Positions 27,203-36,208 of a DNA stretch of 64,000 bases are shown here, one piece after another. This stretch comes from Paraburkholderia sp. BL21I4N1 (lineage in GTDB: Bacteria; Pseudomonadota; Gammaproteobacteria; Burkholderiales; Burkholderiaceae): contig NZ_PVEN01000003.1 in the NCBI RefSeq assembly GCF_002973525.1, forward strand, positions 1 to 64,000, in the 5' to 3' direction. The translations under genes and the position numbers were made by a program. The notes beneath the pieces were generated by a model, which saw nothing but the letters and a program-made list of their open reading frames with translations, was not told where the DNA came from and made no database searches. Each line of letters opens with the position of its first letter. Position 1 is the stretch's first letter.

Positions 27203-27312
27203 TTACTCCCATACCTTGCCGCGTGCCGCCAGGTGCCGTCACTGCGCGAATAAGGTTCTAAAATACCTCAAGCCGGGCTTGCATGTTGCCCGCTATCCAC
27301 GAGGACACTGTC

Positions 27313-27789
27313 ATGGGACTCAACGAAGCACCGCTTCTGTTCAACTTCGAGGTCGAGTCTTCGGAGAATTTCACGTTCATCCCGATGTCGGTTCGCTTCA
27401 ATCTCGACCGTTTCGGCTTGCGCATCACGCTCGCGCAATGGCAGATGCTGCCGCTCGAAGACCGCAAGTTGCTGGCGCGATTTCCGGTCGAGGACGACAC
27501 GGAAATCGAACCGAATTTCGACCACGCGCTGTTCGAAATGCTGCGCACCCACTCCAACGTCGAGCCGGAGTGGTTTACGCCCGAGGAAGCGCCGCTCTGG
27601 CGTCGCACCGATAGCGTGCCGGAAGGCGTCACGCACCAGGCCGAACTCGCTGGTCTGACCGCGCCGAGCGTGGCGCGCTGGGCCGAGCTCGATCCGTTCA
27701 AGCGCTACGTGCTCGCCAAGTTGTCGCGCAAACCGGAGGCCAACCACGACTTCATGCCGGCCATGAAGGAATTTGGAGGCGGCGCCTAG
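27313..27789 (+). CDS. nitrate reductase-associated protein family
   Basis: A 158-residue protein resembling the nitrate-reductase-associated family: LLFNFEVESSENFTFIPMSV, then RFNLDRFGLRITLAQWQMLP and a C-terminal WAELDPFKRYVLAKLSRK. In cyanobacteria a relative, NarM, is needed for nitrate reductase activity. No nitrate reductase genes are nearby, but fdhD, also a molybdoenzyme maturation factor, is divergent only 110 bp away. The ATG at 27313 has a GAGG upstream; the ATG at 27283 would add ten residues. Confidence 0.82.
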   Translation: MGLNEAPLLFNFEVESSENFTFIPMSVRFNLDRFGLRITLAQWQMLPLEDRKLLARFPVEDDTEIEPNFDHALFEMLRTHSNVEPEWFTPEEAPLWRRTDSVPEGVTHQAELAGLTAPSVARWAELDPFKRYVLAKLSRKPEANHDFMPAMKEFGGGA

Positions 27790-27971
27790 CCGGGACGTCT
27801 GGCCCAAAACGCCTGGCCGAACTTGCCTATTTTTTCACCCACACCCTCAACCCGCTCCGAACGCTGCCGTTATCCATGGGTTGGCACGTAAAAAAACTCG
27901 CATCGATGCGGTCTGTTGCACCGAAAGCGACCACGCGCTCCGCCCTCGGAACGATCTGACGTTCGGAATCC

Positions 27972-30900
27972 ATGACTTCTTTTTTATCGAAGCGGCTGCT
28001 GATCAATCTGGCAGTCGTTGCTGCCGCGGTCGGCGCGAACGCGTTCGTCGCTTATTCGCAGATTTGCGGTCAGCGCGACGCCGACGCGCGCATGCTGCGT
28101 TCGACCAGCGTGCGCGAGAACCTCGACGCCTACCAGACGGCGCTCGACGGTGGTCTCGCCACGCTCGGCCGCTTCGAGGCGACGGGGGAATCGGCGCCGG
28201 TCGGCGCGGCCAGCACGACGCGGGCGACGCTCGCCGCCCTTGAGCGCGACCTGCGCAGCGAGCTGGCCGGCGAACCGGCCATGCTCGACAAGCTGGCCAG
28301 ACTGAGTGTCGACAGCCACGCGCTGCAACACGACATCGACGATGCGCTGTTGAAAAGCGCCAGCGCCGAGCCGAACTCGTCGCGGGCGTGGGCCGCGTCG
28401 ACCTATACGCATCTGGGACTGGGACTCGATCGGGTGGAAGCCGGTCTCGCGGCTTTGCGCGGCGAGGAAAGCCGCGCGCTGCAGGCTTCGCTCTCGGCAT
28501 CGACCAGCGAAACCCAGCGCGCCATGTTTCTGCTGATCGTCACCATGCTGGCCGGCAGCGCGCTGCTGATCTTCACCTTCGGCGCCCGCGAAAGCAGCGC
28601 CCGCGAAAAACTCCGCACCGTGCGCGCGCTCGGCCGCAACGACGAACGCTTTCGTGGCCTGTTCGACGATCATCCGGTGCCGATGTACATCTTCGATCGC
28701 GAAACGATGCGGTTTCTCGCCGTCAATGCGGCCGCGATCCAGCAATATGGCTACTCCGAGACCGAATTTCTCGGCATGACGATTCGCGCGATCCGGCCGA
28801 ACGCGGAGATCGCGCGGCTCGAATCGCATCTGCAGCGCAGCGAAATGGCGCCGCGCGGCCGCACGATGGCGGGTATCTGGCATCACCGGCGCAAAGACGG
28901 CTCGACGATCAGCGCCGACATCTCGTATCACGCGCTGAACTTCATGGGTCGCTCCGCGTTTTTCGTGCTGGCGGACGACGTCACCGACCAGATCAACGCC
29001 GAAGCCGAAGCGCAGCGCTCGAACCAGATGCTCGAAGCGGTGATCGACAACATTCCGCAGCGCGTGTTCTGGAAGGATCTGGAGTCGCGCTATCTCGGCT
29101 GCAATATGGCGTTCGCGCGCGACGCGGGGCTCGCCTATCCCGAGCAGGTGGTCGGCAAGACCGACACCGACCTGCCGTGGCGCGCCTTCGCCGACCTGCT
29201 CAACGATCACGACAAGGAAGTGGTGAGCACCGGCGTGCCGAAAATGAGTTTCGAAGTCGATCTGGTGATCGACGGCGTGCATCGCACCACCGTCACGAGC
29301 AAGCTGCCATTTACCGATGGCGACGGCCGCGTGATCGGCGTGCTCGGTTCGTACACCGACATCACCGAACGCAAGCGCGCCGATCTGGCGCTGCGCCTGC
29401 AAAGCCGTGCGCTCGACGCGAGTGTCAACGCGATTCTGATCACCGCGCCGTCGCCGACGGGCAATCTGATCGAATACGTCAACCCGGCGTTCATGCGGAT
29501 CACCGGCTACGATCCCGCCGAAGTGATCGGCCACGATTGCCGCGTGCTGCAGCGCGACGATCGCGACCAGGAAGGTGTCGCGCTGATTCGTCAGGCGCTC
29601 GGCGCGAACCGCGAAGTCAGCGCGGTGGTGCGCAACTATCGCAAGGACGGGGCGCTGTTCTGGAATCAGCTGTTCATCGCGCCGGTGCCGAATACGGACG
29701 GCGTCATCACGCATCACATCGGCGTGATCAACGACGTGACCGATCTGATGCGCTATCAGGAACAACTCGAATACCAGGCCAACTACGACAGCCTGACGCG
29801 TCTGCCGAACCGCAACCTGCTGCGCGACCGTCTGCAACATGCACTGATCGTCGCGCAGCGGCAGCACAAGGGCGTGGCGGTCGTGTTCATCGATCTGGAC
29901 GGCTTCAAGAACGTCAACGACAGTCTCGGCCACAGCGTCGGCGACCGCTTGCTGAGCGTGGTCGCGGAGCGGCTCGCGCGCTGCACCCGCACCAGCGACA
30001 CGGTAGCGCGCCACGGCGGCGACGAGTTCGTGATCGTGATGACAGACACGGTCGACGAACAATCGCTGATTGCATGGATGGAGCGCGTGCGCGCGTCGAT
30101 CTCCGAGCCGGTGTGGCTAGACGGCACCGAGCTTTACGTGGGCTGCAGCATGGGCGCGAGCCTGTTCCCGCAAGACGGGGAAGACGCTGAAACGCTGATG
30201 AAAAAGGCCGATCTCGCGATGTATCGCGCAAAGGACATGGGCCGCAACACGTTCCAGTTTTATCAGCCGGAAATGAACGCAAGCGCCGGCGCGCGTCTGA
30301 ATCTGGAGCGGCGCTTGCGGCGCGCGCTGCGCGACAACGAATTCCTGCTGCACTACCAGCCGCAGGTGGACATTAGCAGCGGGCAGATCGTCGGTACCGA
30401 GGCGCTGGTGCGCTGGCGCGACCCGGAGGTGGGGCTGGTGCCGCCGTCGTCGTTCATTCCGCTCGCGGAGGAAAGCGGGCTGATCGGACCGCTGTCCGAG
30501 TGGGTGTTACGCGAGGCGTGTCGCCAGAACAAGGCGTGGCAGGATGAAGGCTTACCCGCGACGCGGGTGTCGGTCAATCTGTCGGCGCGGGTATTCCAGC
30601 AGCGCGATATCGCGAAGCTCGTCATGCAGGTGCTGGCCGAAACGGGTCTGGAGCCGCAATATCTGGAACTCGAACTGACCGAAAGCACGATCATGCGCAA
30701 CGCCGAAGAAGCGGTGTCGATGCTCAACGAACTGCACGCGCTGGGCATTGGGCTTGCGATCGACGATTTCGGCACAGGCTATTCGAGCCTCAGCTACCTG
30801 AAGCGTTTCCCGGTGGACCGATTGAAGATCGACCGCTCGTTCGTCTCCGACATCGGCGTGTCGGCCGATGACGAGACGATCACGTCGGCCATCATCGCGC

Positions 30901-31082
30901 TCGCGCATTCGCTGAAGTTGCAGGTGATCGCCGAGGGCGTGGAGACGTCGGCGCAACTCGACTTCCTGCGAGAGCGTGCGTGCGATGAAATGCAGGGCTT
31001 TTACTTCGCGAAGCCGATGGGCACGGAAGCGATTGCCAAACTGCTGCAAGGTGGGGCGACGCGGGAACTGGCGACGGTTTGA
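27972..31082 (+). CDS. membrane PAS-PAS-LOV-like-GGDEF-EAL cyclic-di-GMP enzyme
   Basis: A 1036-residue inner-membrane signalling protein. Membrane helices at about 9-29 and 186-204 flank a helical periplasmic sensor domain. Cytoplasmic PAS domains follow: first near 220-345, second near 350-470, third near 475-590. The third has LOV-type motifs (GHDCRVLQ with Cys523, NYRKDG with Asn555, FWN with Asn565). The GGDEF domain keeps GGDEF at 682-686 and an inhibitory RxxD (RTSD 673-676). The EAL domain keeps EALVRW (810-812), LELTES, DDFGTGYSSLSYLKRFPVD and EGVE. Both cyclase and phosphodiesterase sites look intact. It stands alone, without a partner gene. Confidence 0.93.
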   Translation: MTSFLSKRLLINLAVVAAAVGANAFVAYSQICGQRDADARMLRSTSVRENLDAYQTALDGGLATLGRFEATGESAPVGAASTTRATLAALERDLRSELAGEPAMLDKLARLSVDSHALQHDIDDALLKSASAEPNSSRAWAASTYTHLGLGLDRVEAGLAALRGEESRALQASLSASTSETQRAMFLLIVTMLAGSALLIFTFGARESSAREKLRTVRALGRNDERFRGLFDDHPVPMYIFDRETMRFLAVNAAAIQQYGYSETEFLGMTIRAIRPNAEIARLESHLQRSEMAPRGRTMAGIWHHRRKDGSTISADISYHALNFMGRSAFFVLADDVTDQINAEAEAQRSNQMLEAVIDNIPQRVFWKDLESRYLGCNMAFARDAGLAYPEQVVGKTDTDLPWRAFADLLNDHDKEVVSTGVPKMSFEVDLVIDGVHRTTVTSKLPFTDGDGRVIGVLGSYTDITERKRADLALRLQSRALDASVNAILITAPSPTGNLIEYVNPAFMRITGYDPAEVIGHDCRVLQRDDRDQEGVALIRQALGANREVSAVVRNYRKDGALFWNQLFIAPVPNTDGVITHHIGVINDVTDLMRYQEQLEYQANYDSLTRLPNRNLLRDRLQHALIVAQRQHKGVAVVFIDLDGFKNVNDSLGHSVGDRLLSVVAERLARCTRTSDTVARHGGDEFVIVMTDTVDEQSLIAWMERVRASISEPVWLDGTELYVGCSMGASLFPQDGEDAETLMKKADLAMYRAKDMGRNTFQFYQPEMNASAGARLNLERRLRRALRDNEFLLHYQPQVDISSGQIVGTEALVRWRDPEVGLVPPSSFIPLAEESGLIGPLSEWVLREACRQNKAWQDEGLPATRVSVNLSARVFQQRDIAKLVMQVLAETGLEPQYLELELTESTIMRNAEEAVSMLNELHALGIGLAIDDFGTGYSSLSYLKRFPVDRLKIDRSFVSDIGVSADDETITSAIIALAHSLKLQVIAEGVETSAQLDFLRERACDEMQGFYFAKPMGTEAIAKLLQGGATRELATV

Positions 31083-31145
31083 GGAGCGGGCGATAGGTCA
31101 CGTGCCTGAACCGGCTGCGGACTCACGCAGCCGGCTCGCTTCAGG

Positions 31146-31760
31146 TCACACCGGCGGCGTGCTCACGAACACCGGCAACGTCTCCGCCAATGTGGAAAAC
31201 GCCTTCAGGTGCGGATACGCGGCTTCGTTGACGATCTCTGGCAGCATCATCTGCGTGAAGCGCCACGCGACCGCCACCGTGATATCCGCCGCGTCGAAGC
31301 GATCGGTTTCAGTGGGCGGCGGCGTGGTGGCGAGATCCTGTTCGAGCGCGGCATAAGCGGCGAGCAACTGCGAGCGCACACGCTCGATCCACGGCTCGTG
31401 CTGCTTCTCAAGCGGCCGCAGATTGCGTTCGTAGACGATCTGCACGGTCTTTTCGCTGGCGGCCAGCGCAAGGCCGCTGAGGTGGGCCGCGCGCAACGCG
31501 TCGTCCGGACGCGACGGGAACAACCGCTGCTGCGGCCCGGCGAGGGTCGCGGCGTACTGAAGAATCGCCGTCGAGTCCATCACCACCAGTCCGTTATCGG
31601 CGATCAGCGTCGGCGCTTTGACGACCGGGTTGATCTTCGCGAACTGGTCGTAGGTGCTGAACACCGAAATCGACTCGTGCTCGAACTCGAGCTTCAGCAA
31701 TTTGAGGCAGATGGCGACGCGGCGCACGTAAGGCGAGTCAAGCATACCGATCAGTTTCAT
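31146..31760 (-). CDS. glutathione S-transferase family protein
   Basis: A 204-residue GST: N-terminal thioredoxin-like domain (MKLIGMLDSPYVRRVAICLK with a Ser as likely catalytic residue, the cis-Pro segment KAPTLIADNGLVVMDSTAIL) and an all-helical C-terminal domain with DAADITVAVAWRF, the usual ITVA-type capping motif. The substrate is unknown. It is divergent from the LysR regulator at 31920, which is a candidate regulator of it; the 159-bp gap between them shows no strong dyad. Confidence 0.9.
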   Translation of the reverse strand: MKLIGMLDSPYVRRVAICLKLLKLEFEHESISVFSTYDQFAKINPVVKAPTLIADNGLVVMDSTAILQYAATLAGPQQRLFPSRPDDALRAAHLSGLALAASEKTVQIVYERNLRPLEKQHEPWIERVRSQLLAAYAALEQDLATTPPPTETDRFDAADITVAVAWRFTQMMLPEIVNEAAYPHLKAFSTLAETLPVFVSTPPV

Positions 31761-31919
31761 CTCATTCCCGTTAGAAGTTCTTTCATAGGTGCCCGAGGCG
31801 GCCGCGTTGGGCAGGTTTCAATACCGGTGCGGTTATTGGCGCGTCAAACCGATAGATTAAGCATCCCTGCTCGCCAAAAAAAGCGACATTAATCGACGGT
31901 TTACGTCAGAATTTCTTAC

Positions 31920-32831
31920 ATGAAACCGATCCCGCCCTTAACCGCGTTGCGTTGCTTCGAGGCTGTCGCCCGTTTGGGCGGCGTCACCCAGGCCGCGCGC
32001 GAATTGCATGTCACGCATTCGGCGGTGAGCCAGCAGATCAAGGTGCTCGAAGACAGCATGGACCTCGCCTTGTTCATGCGCGAGGCGCGCGGGCTGCGGC
32101 TGACCGAAGTGGGGCGTCTCTATGCCCTCGAAATCCGCACCGCGCTGCGCGACATCACGCACGCCACGCGCCGCGCGCAGGCGCGTCCGCAGGAAAGCGA
32201 GCTGGTGATCGCGACGTTGCCGTCGTTCGCGCAGCATTGGCTCGTGCCGCGTCTCGCGAGTTTCCGCGAGGCGCATCCGTACTATCGGGTCCGTTTGCTG
32301 ACGAGTCTGCACGTCGAGGATTTGCGCCAGGGCGCGTGCGACGTCGGCATTCGAATGGGCCAGGGGCATTGGCCCGATGTCGCGCAACAGAAGCTGTTCG
32401 ACGACGAGATCGTCGCCGTCGCGGCGCCGCATTTCGCGCTTGGGCCGAACGGGCGCTTGCCGGTCACGGCCGAGGACGTGATGGCCTGTCCGCTGATCTC
32501 CAGCCCCGACACGCCCTGGACCGACTGGTGCCGCGCGGCCCAGGTCGCGGAGCCCGCGGACGAAGCCGTGGTGCTGTCGGCGAACGATTCGAACATCGTG
32601 ATCGGCGCCGTGCTGATGGGGCAGGGCGTCGCGCTCGAACGGCGCAGCCTGGTGGGGCATGCGCTGGCGCGCGGCGAACTCGTGCAGATTACCGGCATTC
32701 GTGCGCCCTATCGTTATCCCTACTGGCTCGTGTGGCAGCAGCGCGAAATGCTCAATGCCCGGCAGGCCCATTTCGCGCAATGGATCGAAGGACAGGTCGA
32801 CGTTTATCTGCGCGGCAACGCTTCCGCCTGA
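31920..32831 (+). CDS. LysR family regulator, GcvA-like
   Basis: A 303-residue LysR-type regulator with N-terminal winged HTH (PPLTALRCFEAVARLGGVTQ, then AARELHVTHSAVSQQIKVLE at about 24-43) and a periplasmic-binding-like effector domain. The sequence style (CFEAVARLG, SAVSQQIKVLE, TALRDI) is that of the GcvA subgroup. It is divergent from a GST gene, the usual LysR layout for a target; target and ligand are inference. Confidence 0.93.
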   Translation: MKPIPPLTALRCFEAVARLGGVTQAARELHVTHSAVSQQIKVLEDSMDLALFMREARGLRLTEVGRLYALEIRTALRDITHATRRAQARPQESELVIATLPSFAQHWLVPRLASFREAHPYYRVRLLTSLHVEDLRQGACDVGIRMGQGHWPDVAQQKLFDDEIVAVAAPHFALGPNGRLPVTAEDVMACPLISSPDTPWTDWCRAAQVAEPADEAVVLSANDSNIVIGAVLMGQGVALERRSLVGHALARGELVQITGIRAPYRYPYWLVWQQREMLNARQAHFAQWIEGQVDVYLRGNASA

Positions 32832-32878
32832 ATGCCGATTCGCGTGCGTTAACCCCGTCCTGGTGCGCGGAAACCGTT

Positions 32879-32906
32879 TTGCGGACGGGTTTCGGTCGGC
32901 TATATT
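32879..32906 (+). promoter_or_regulatory. candidate promoter for the DUF4148-like gene
   Basis: TTGCGG (32879-32884), a 16-bp spacer and TATATT (32901-32906), about 140 bp before the start codon at 33047, in a 215-bp intergenic gap with no other gene. Confidence 0.35.
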
Positions 32907-33046
32907 CGGAATTCCCAACTTAAGCTGCGCCGGGAACCATGAAGCATCGATTCACGTGGCGTTGCGCCCATTCGTTGTTGCTGCTCGTACCAGGTCATGG
33001 GCGTCGCGCCGCCGTACAGATTGCCAACTCGACTGGAGAGAGAACA

Positions 33047-33376
33047 ATGACGTCTTCACCTGCAAAGAAACTGGCTGTGTTGCTGGCATCGGTGGTAGTG
33101 AGTGTGGCGTGCGTCGCACCGGCGTTCGCGCAAAGCGGCGGCGGTGGCGCGGCGGGCGACGATTCGGATGCGGCCAAGCCCGTGGCCGCGTCGAAAGCGA
33201 CCACCACGAAGGCTCAGCGCAAGGCGGCGCGCAAGCAGGCGCGAGCCAAGAAAAACGCCGAGTTGAAGAATCTGGAAGCGAACGGCTATAACCCGTCGCG
33301 TAATGATCCGAACTATCCGACCGACCTTCAGAACGCGCAGAAAAAGGCGGCTGCCGCAGCGGCGGCGAGCCAGTAA
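33047..33376 (+). CDS. DUF4148-like small periplasmic protein
   Basis: A 109-residue secreted protein. A signal peptide (SPAKKLAVLLASVVVSVACV, cleavage after AFA) precedes a Gly/Asp linker, a very basic Lys/Arg/Ala helix (KAQRKAARKQARAKKNAELK) and the motif NGYNPSRNDPNYPTDLQNAQ. The last segment resembles the DUF4148 pattern frequent in Burkholderia exported proteins. Function is unknown. The ATG at 33047 follows GGAGAG and begins a proper signal sequence; the longer frame from 32939 is rejected. A strong terminator follows. Confidence 0.82.
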   Translation: MTSSPAKKLAVLLASVVVSVACVAPAFAQSGGGGAAGDDSDAAKPVAASKATTTKAQRKAARKQARAKKNAELKNLEANGYNPSRNDPNYPTDLQNAQKKAAAAAAASQ

Positions 33377-33398
33377 GCCGACTCACGGCGCGTAATGC

Positions 33399-33427
33399 AA
33401 ACGAGGCGCCTAGGCGCCTCGTTTTCG
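33399..33427 (+). terminator. rho-independent terminator after the DUF4148-like gene
   Basis: A 12-bp perfect stem AAACGAGGCGCC (33399-33410 with 33413-33424) over a minimal TA loop, with T-rich flanks. It could also end the converging thioesterase gene. Confidence 0.8.
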
Positions 33428-33468
33428 TTCTGGCCCGCCATTCAGCGGCGAGCTTCAGCCGAGTCCGT

Positions 33469-33864
33469 TTATTCCACCACCGGCAACGCGCGCGGACGGC
33501 GGTCGCTATCGGTCGCGACGTAGGTCAGGAGCGCCTCGGTCACTTTCACGACTTCTTCGGTCAGGCTCATACGCTGCGCGTAAACCTCGACCGACACCGT
33601 CACCGACGTATTGCCCGTCTTGACGATATCCGCGTAAAAGCTCAACAGATCGCCGACGAAGACCGGCTGCTTGAACACGAACGAATTGACCGCGATGGTC
33701 GCCACTCTGCCGTTGGCGCGGCGGCTCGCCGGAATCGAGCCAGCAATGTCCACTTGCGCCATGATCCAGCCGCCGAACACGTCGCCGTGGACGTTCGCGT
33801 CCGACGGTTGCGGCACGACGCGCAGCGCGCAGGACTTTTGCGGGAGTTGAAGGAGATCGGTCAT
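33469..33864 (-). CDS. hotdog-fold acyl-CoA thioesterase, YciA-like
   Basis: A 131-residue single-hotdog thioesterase. The N-terminal VVPQPSDANVHGDVFGGWIM with the catalytic-type Asn/Asp and GGW helix, AINSFVFKQPVF-like strand (IAVNSFVFKQPVFVGDLLSF) and a C-terminal VTEALLTYVA fit acyl-CoA thioesterases of the YciA/BFIT type, which hydrolyse acyl-CoA to free acid and CoA in the cytoplasm. Chain-length preference is unknown. Divergent from the ABC exporter. Confidence 0.9.
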   Translation of the reverse strand: MTDLLQLPQKSCALRVVPQPSDANVHGDVFGGWIMAQVDIAGSIPASRRANGRVATIAVNSFVFKQPVFVGDLLSFYADIVKTGNTSVTVSVEVYAQRMSLTEEVVKVTEALLTYVATDSDRRPRALPVVE

Positions 33865-34171
33865 TGGGACACTCTTGAGAAACGGATTGGCCAGGTCGAC
33901 TGGACCGGCGGGCGATGGTGTTCACAGGCAACCGCGCAAGCGCCTCGCTCAGGGACGACCTGGTTGCGCGGCCGGCGGATGACAGGCGGCCGGTCTGCCC
34001 ATGGAAAGCGGCGCCAGCCGGCTTCTGCGACAATATAAAGATCAGGAATTGTACGGGAAAGCGCCCAGCCGGGTTGCGCGACAAAAAGCGGTGTGCCGAT
34101 CGATCGGTACAACGTGGTCGGCGCGCCGCTGCGAACTCCGGCCTTTCCATCCTCTCCCCAAGCCGACCTCC
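33865..34171. other. 307-bp divergent intergenic region, thioesterase / ABC exporter
   Basis: No gene seen. An A/T-rich island at about 34030-34040 (AATATAAAG) is the only promoter-like stretch, with no convincing -35 on either strand. A longer in-frame start for the ABC gene (34001) runs through it but encodes no family-like sequence. Confidence 0.4.
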
Positions 34172-36055
34172 ATGCGCCGCACGCCCTCGTCCGAACCCTC
34201 GCCGATCTCTACCCAGCCGCGCAACGACTGGCAAACGATTCTGTCGCTACTGCCCTATCTCGCCACCTACAAATGGCGCGTCGCCTTCGCGCTGAGCTGC
34301 CTGATCGGTGCGAAAGTCGCCAACCTCGGCGTGCCGATCGTGATGAAGCGGATCGTCGACAGCCTCGCGTCGGTGCAGCATCTCACCGCGCTCGGTCGTG
34401 CGCATGACTCGCCGGCTATCGTGCTGCTCGGCGGCGTCGGTTTGCTGGTGGTCGCCTATGCGGTGGTGCGGCTGTCCACGTCGCTATTTACCGAGCTGCG
34501 CGAGATTCTGTTCGCGAAGGTGACCGAGAGCGCGGTGCGCCAGCTGGCGTTGAAAGTGTTCCGCCATCTGCACGCCTTGTCGTTGCGCTTCCATCTGGAA
34601 CGGCAGACCGGCGGCATGTCGCGCGATATCGAACGCGGCACGCGCGGCATCACGCAACTGATCTCGTACTCGCTCTACAGCATTCTGCCGACGCTGGTCG
34701 AGGTCGGCCTCGTGCTCGGTTTTTTTGTCGTCAAATACGAATGGTATTACGCGGTAGTCACGTTCATCGCGCTAGCGACGTACATCGTTTTCACGGTGAA
34801 GGTCACCGAGTGGCGCACGCATTTTCGCCGCACGATGAACGAACTCGATTCGAAGGCGAATTCGCGCGCGATCGATTCGCTGCTCAACTACGAGACCGTG
34901 AAGTACTTCGGCAACGAAGCGTGGGAAGCGAGCCGTTACGACGAAAACCTCAAGCGCTATCGCACGGCCGCGATTAAATCGCAGCGCTCGCTGTCGGCGC
35001 TGAATTTCGGTCAGCAGGCGATTATCGGCACGGGGCTCGTGTTTATTCTGTGGCGCGCCACGCAAGGCGTGATGGCGGGGCGGCTCACGCTCGGCGATCT
35101 GGTGCTGATCAACACGTTCATGCTGCAGCTTTATATTCCGCTGAATTTTCTCGGCGTGGTGTATCGGGAATTGAAGCAGAGTCTCACCGACATGGATCGC
35201 ATGTTCACCCTGCTTGGCGCCGCGCAGGAAGTGCCCGATCTCGCCGGTGCGCCCGCGTTGCAGGTGAGCGGCGCGCAGGTGCGCTTCGAGCATGTGAACT
35301 TTGCGTACGAACCGGCGCGGCAGATTCTGCACGACGTCAGCTTCACGATTCCGGCGGGCACCACGACCGCGGTGGTGGGGCATAGCGGCTCGGGCAAATC
35401 GACTCTCGCGCGGCTGATGTTCCGCTTCTACGATCTGGACCGCGCGACGGGCGGCGCGATTACCATCGACGGTCAGGATATTCGCGACGTCACGCAGGAT
35501 TCGCTGCGCGCGTCGATTGGGATCGTGCCGCAGGATACGGTGCTGTTCAACGATTCGATCTACTACAACATCGCTTATGGGCGGCCTTCAGCCACGCGCG
35601 AAGAAGTGATCGCGGCGGCGCGCGCGGCGCATATTCACGACTTCATCGAAGGACTGCCGAAGGGCTATGAAACGCCGGTCGGCGAGCGCGGCCTGAAGCT
35701 CTCCGGCGGCGAAAAGCAGCGCGTGGCGATTGCGCGGACCATTCTCAAGAATCCGCCGATCCTGCTGTTCGACGAAGCGACCTCCGCGCTCGATTCGCGC
35801 TCCGAACGCGCGATCCAGCATGAGCTCGATCAGATTGCCCGCGAGCGCACCACGCTTATCATCGCGCACCGGCTGTCGACGGTGGTGCACGCGCAGCAGA
35901 TCATCGTGATGGACAAAGGACGGATCGTGGAACGTGGCACGCACGCGGAATTGCTGCATGCGAACGGGCTGTTCGCGCAGATGTGGGCGTTGCAGCAGCA
36001 GCGCGTGGCGCAAGCGCCGGAGGCGGTCGATGCGGTGGGCGCGGGCGAGAGTTGA
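34172..36055 (+). CDS. Atm1-type ABC exporter (fused membrane and ATPase domains)
   Basis: About 627 residues forming a half-transporter: six membrane helices in the first ~330 residues, including SYSLYSILPTLVEVGLVLGF, then an ATPase domain with Walker A GHSGSGKSTLARLMFRFYD (near 402), the Q-loop GIVPQDTVLFNDS, signature LSGGEKQRVAIARTIL, Walker B ILLFDEATSALD and the H-loop IIAHRLSTV. The segments NYETVKYFGNE and LNFGQQAIIGTGL are characteristic of the Atm1/HMT1 group, which exports glutathione-linked metal or sulfur compounds. The start is uncertain; ATG 34172 gives a normal N-terminus, but no clear ribosome site is seen. Confidence 0.92.
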   Translation: MRRTPSSEPSPISTQPRNDWQTILSLLPYLATYKWRVAFALSCLIGAKVANLGVPIVMKRIVDSLASVQHLTALGRAHDSPAIVLLGGVGLLVVAYAVVRLSTSLFTELREILFAKVTESAVRQLALKVFRHLHALSLRFHLERQTGGMSRDIERGTRGITQLISYSLYSILPTLVEVGLVLGFFVVKYEWYYAVVTFIALATYIVFTVKVTEWRTHFRRTMNELDSKANSRAIDSLLNYETVKYFGNEAWEASRYDENLKRYRTAAIKSQRSLSALNFGQQAIIGTGLVFILWRATQGVMAGRLTLGDLVLINTFMLQLYIPLNFLGVVYRELKQSLTDMDRMFTLLGAAQEVPDLAGAPALQVSGAQVRFEHVNFAYEPARQILHDVSFTIPAGTTTAVVGHSGSGKSTLARLMFRFYDLDRATGGAITIDGQDIRDVTQDSLRASIGIVPQDTVLFNDSIYYNIAYGRPSATREEVIAAARAAHIHDFIEGLPKGYETPVGERGLKLSGGEKQRVAIARTILKNPPILLFDEATSALDSRSERAIQHELDQIARERTTLIIAHRLSTVVHAQQIIVMDKGRIVERGTHAELLHANGLFAQMWALQQQRVAQAPEAVDAVGAGES

Positions 36056-36208
36056 GCGGCGCGGAGGGCGGCCGGGCGTTAAGTTGCGCGGAGGGCGATC
36101 GAAAGTTAAGCCGCGCTGAGCGTGGCCGAGCGTTTAGCGGCGCTGGGCGCGGCCAAGAGTTTAGAGGCGCTGGGCGCGACCAAGAGTGGGGCGGCGCCGA
36201 AGCGCGCC
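36051..36208. repeat. 27-bp imperfect tandem repeat, about 5.8 copies
   Basis: Five full units begin at 36051, 36078, 36105, 36132 and 36159, with a partial sixth at 36186-36208. Each opens GTT(A/G/T)AG or similar and continues with GGCGC/GCGCT and GGCC/GACC blocks; copies 4 and 5 are nearly identical (GTTTAG-GGCGCTGGGCGCG-CCAAGA). The array overlaps the ABC exporter stop codon and ends at the murU stop, filling the whole gap between the two convergent genes. Confidence 0.8.

Noticed and set aside
32939..33046. N-terminal extension of the DUF4148-like protein from an upstream ATG
   Set aside because: The extension precedes a normal signal peptide and lacks a ribosome site, whereas GGAGAG stands before 33047.
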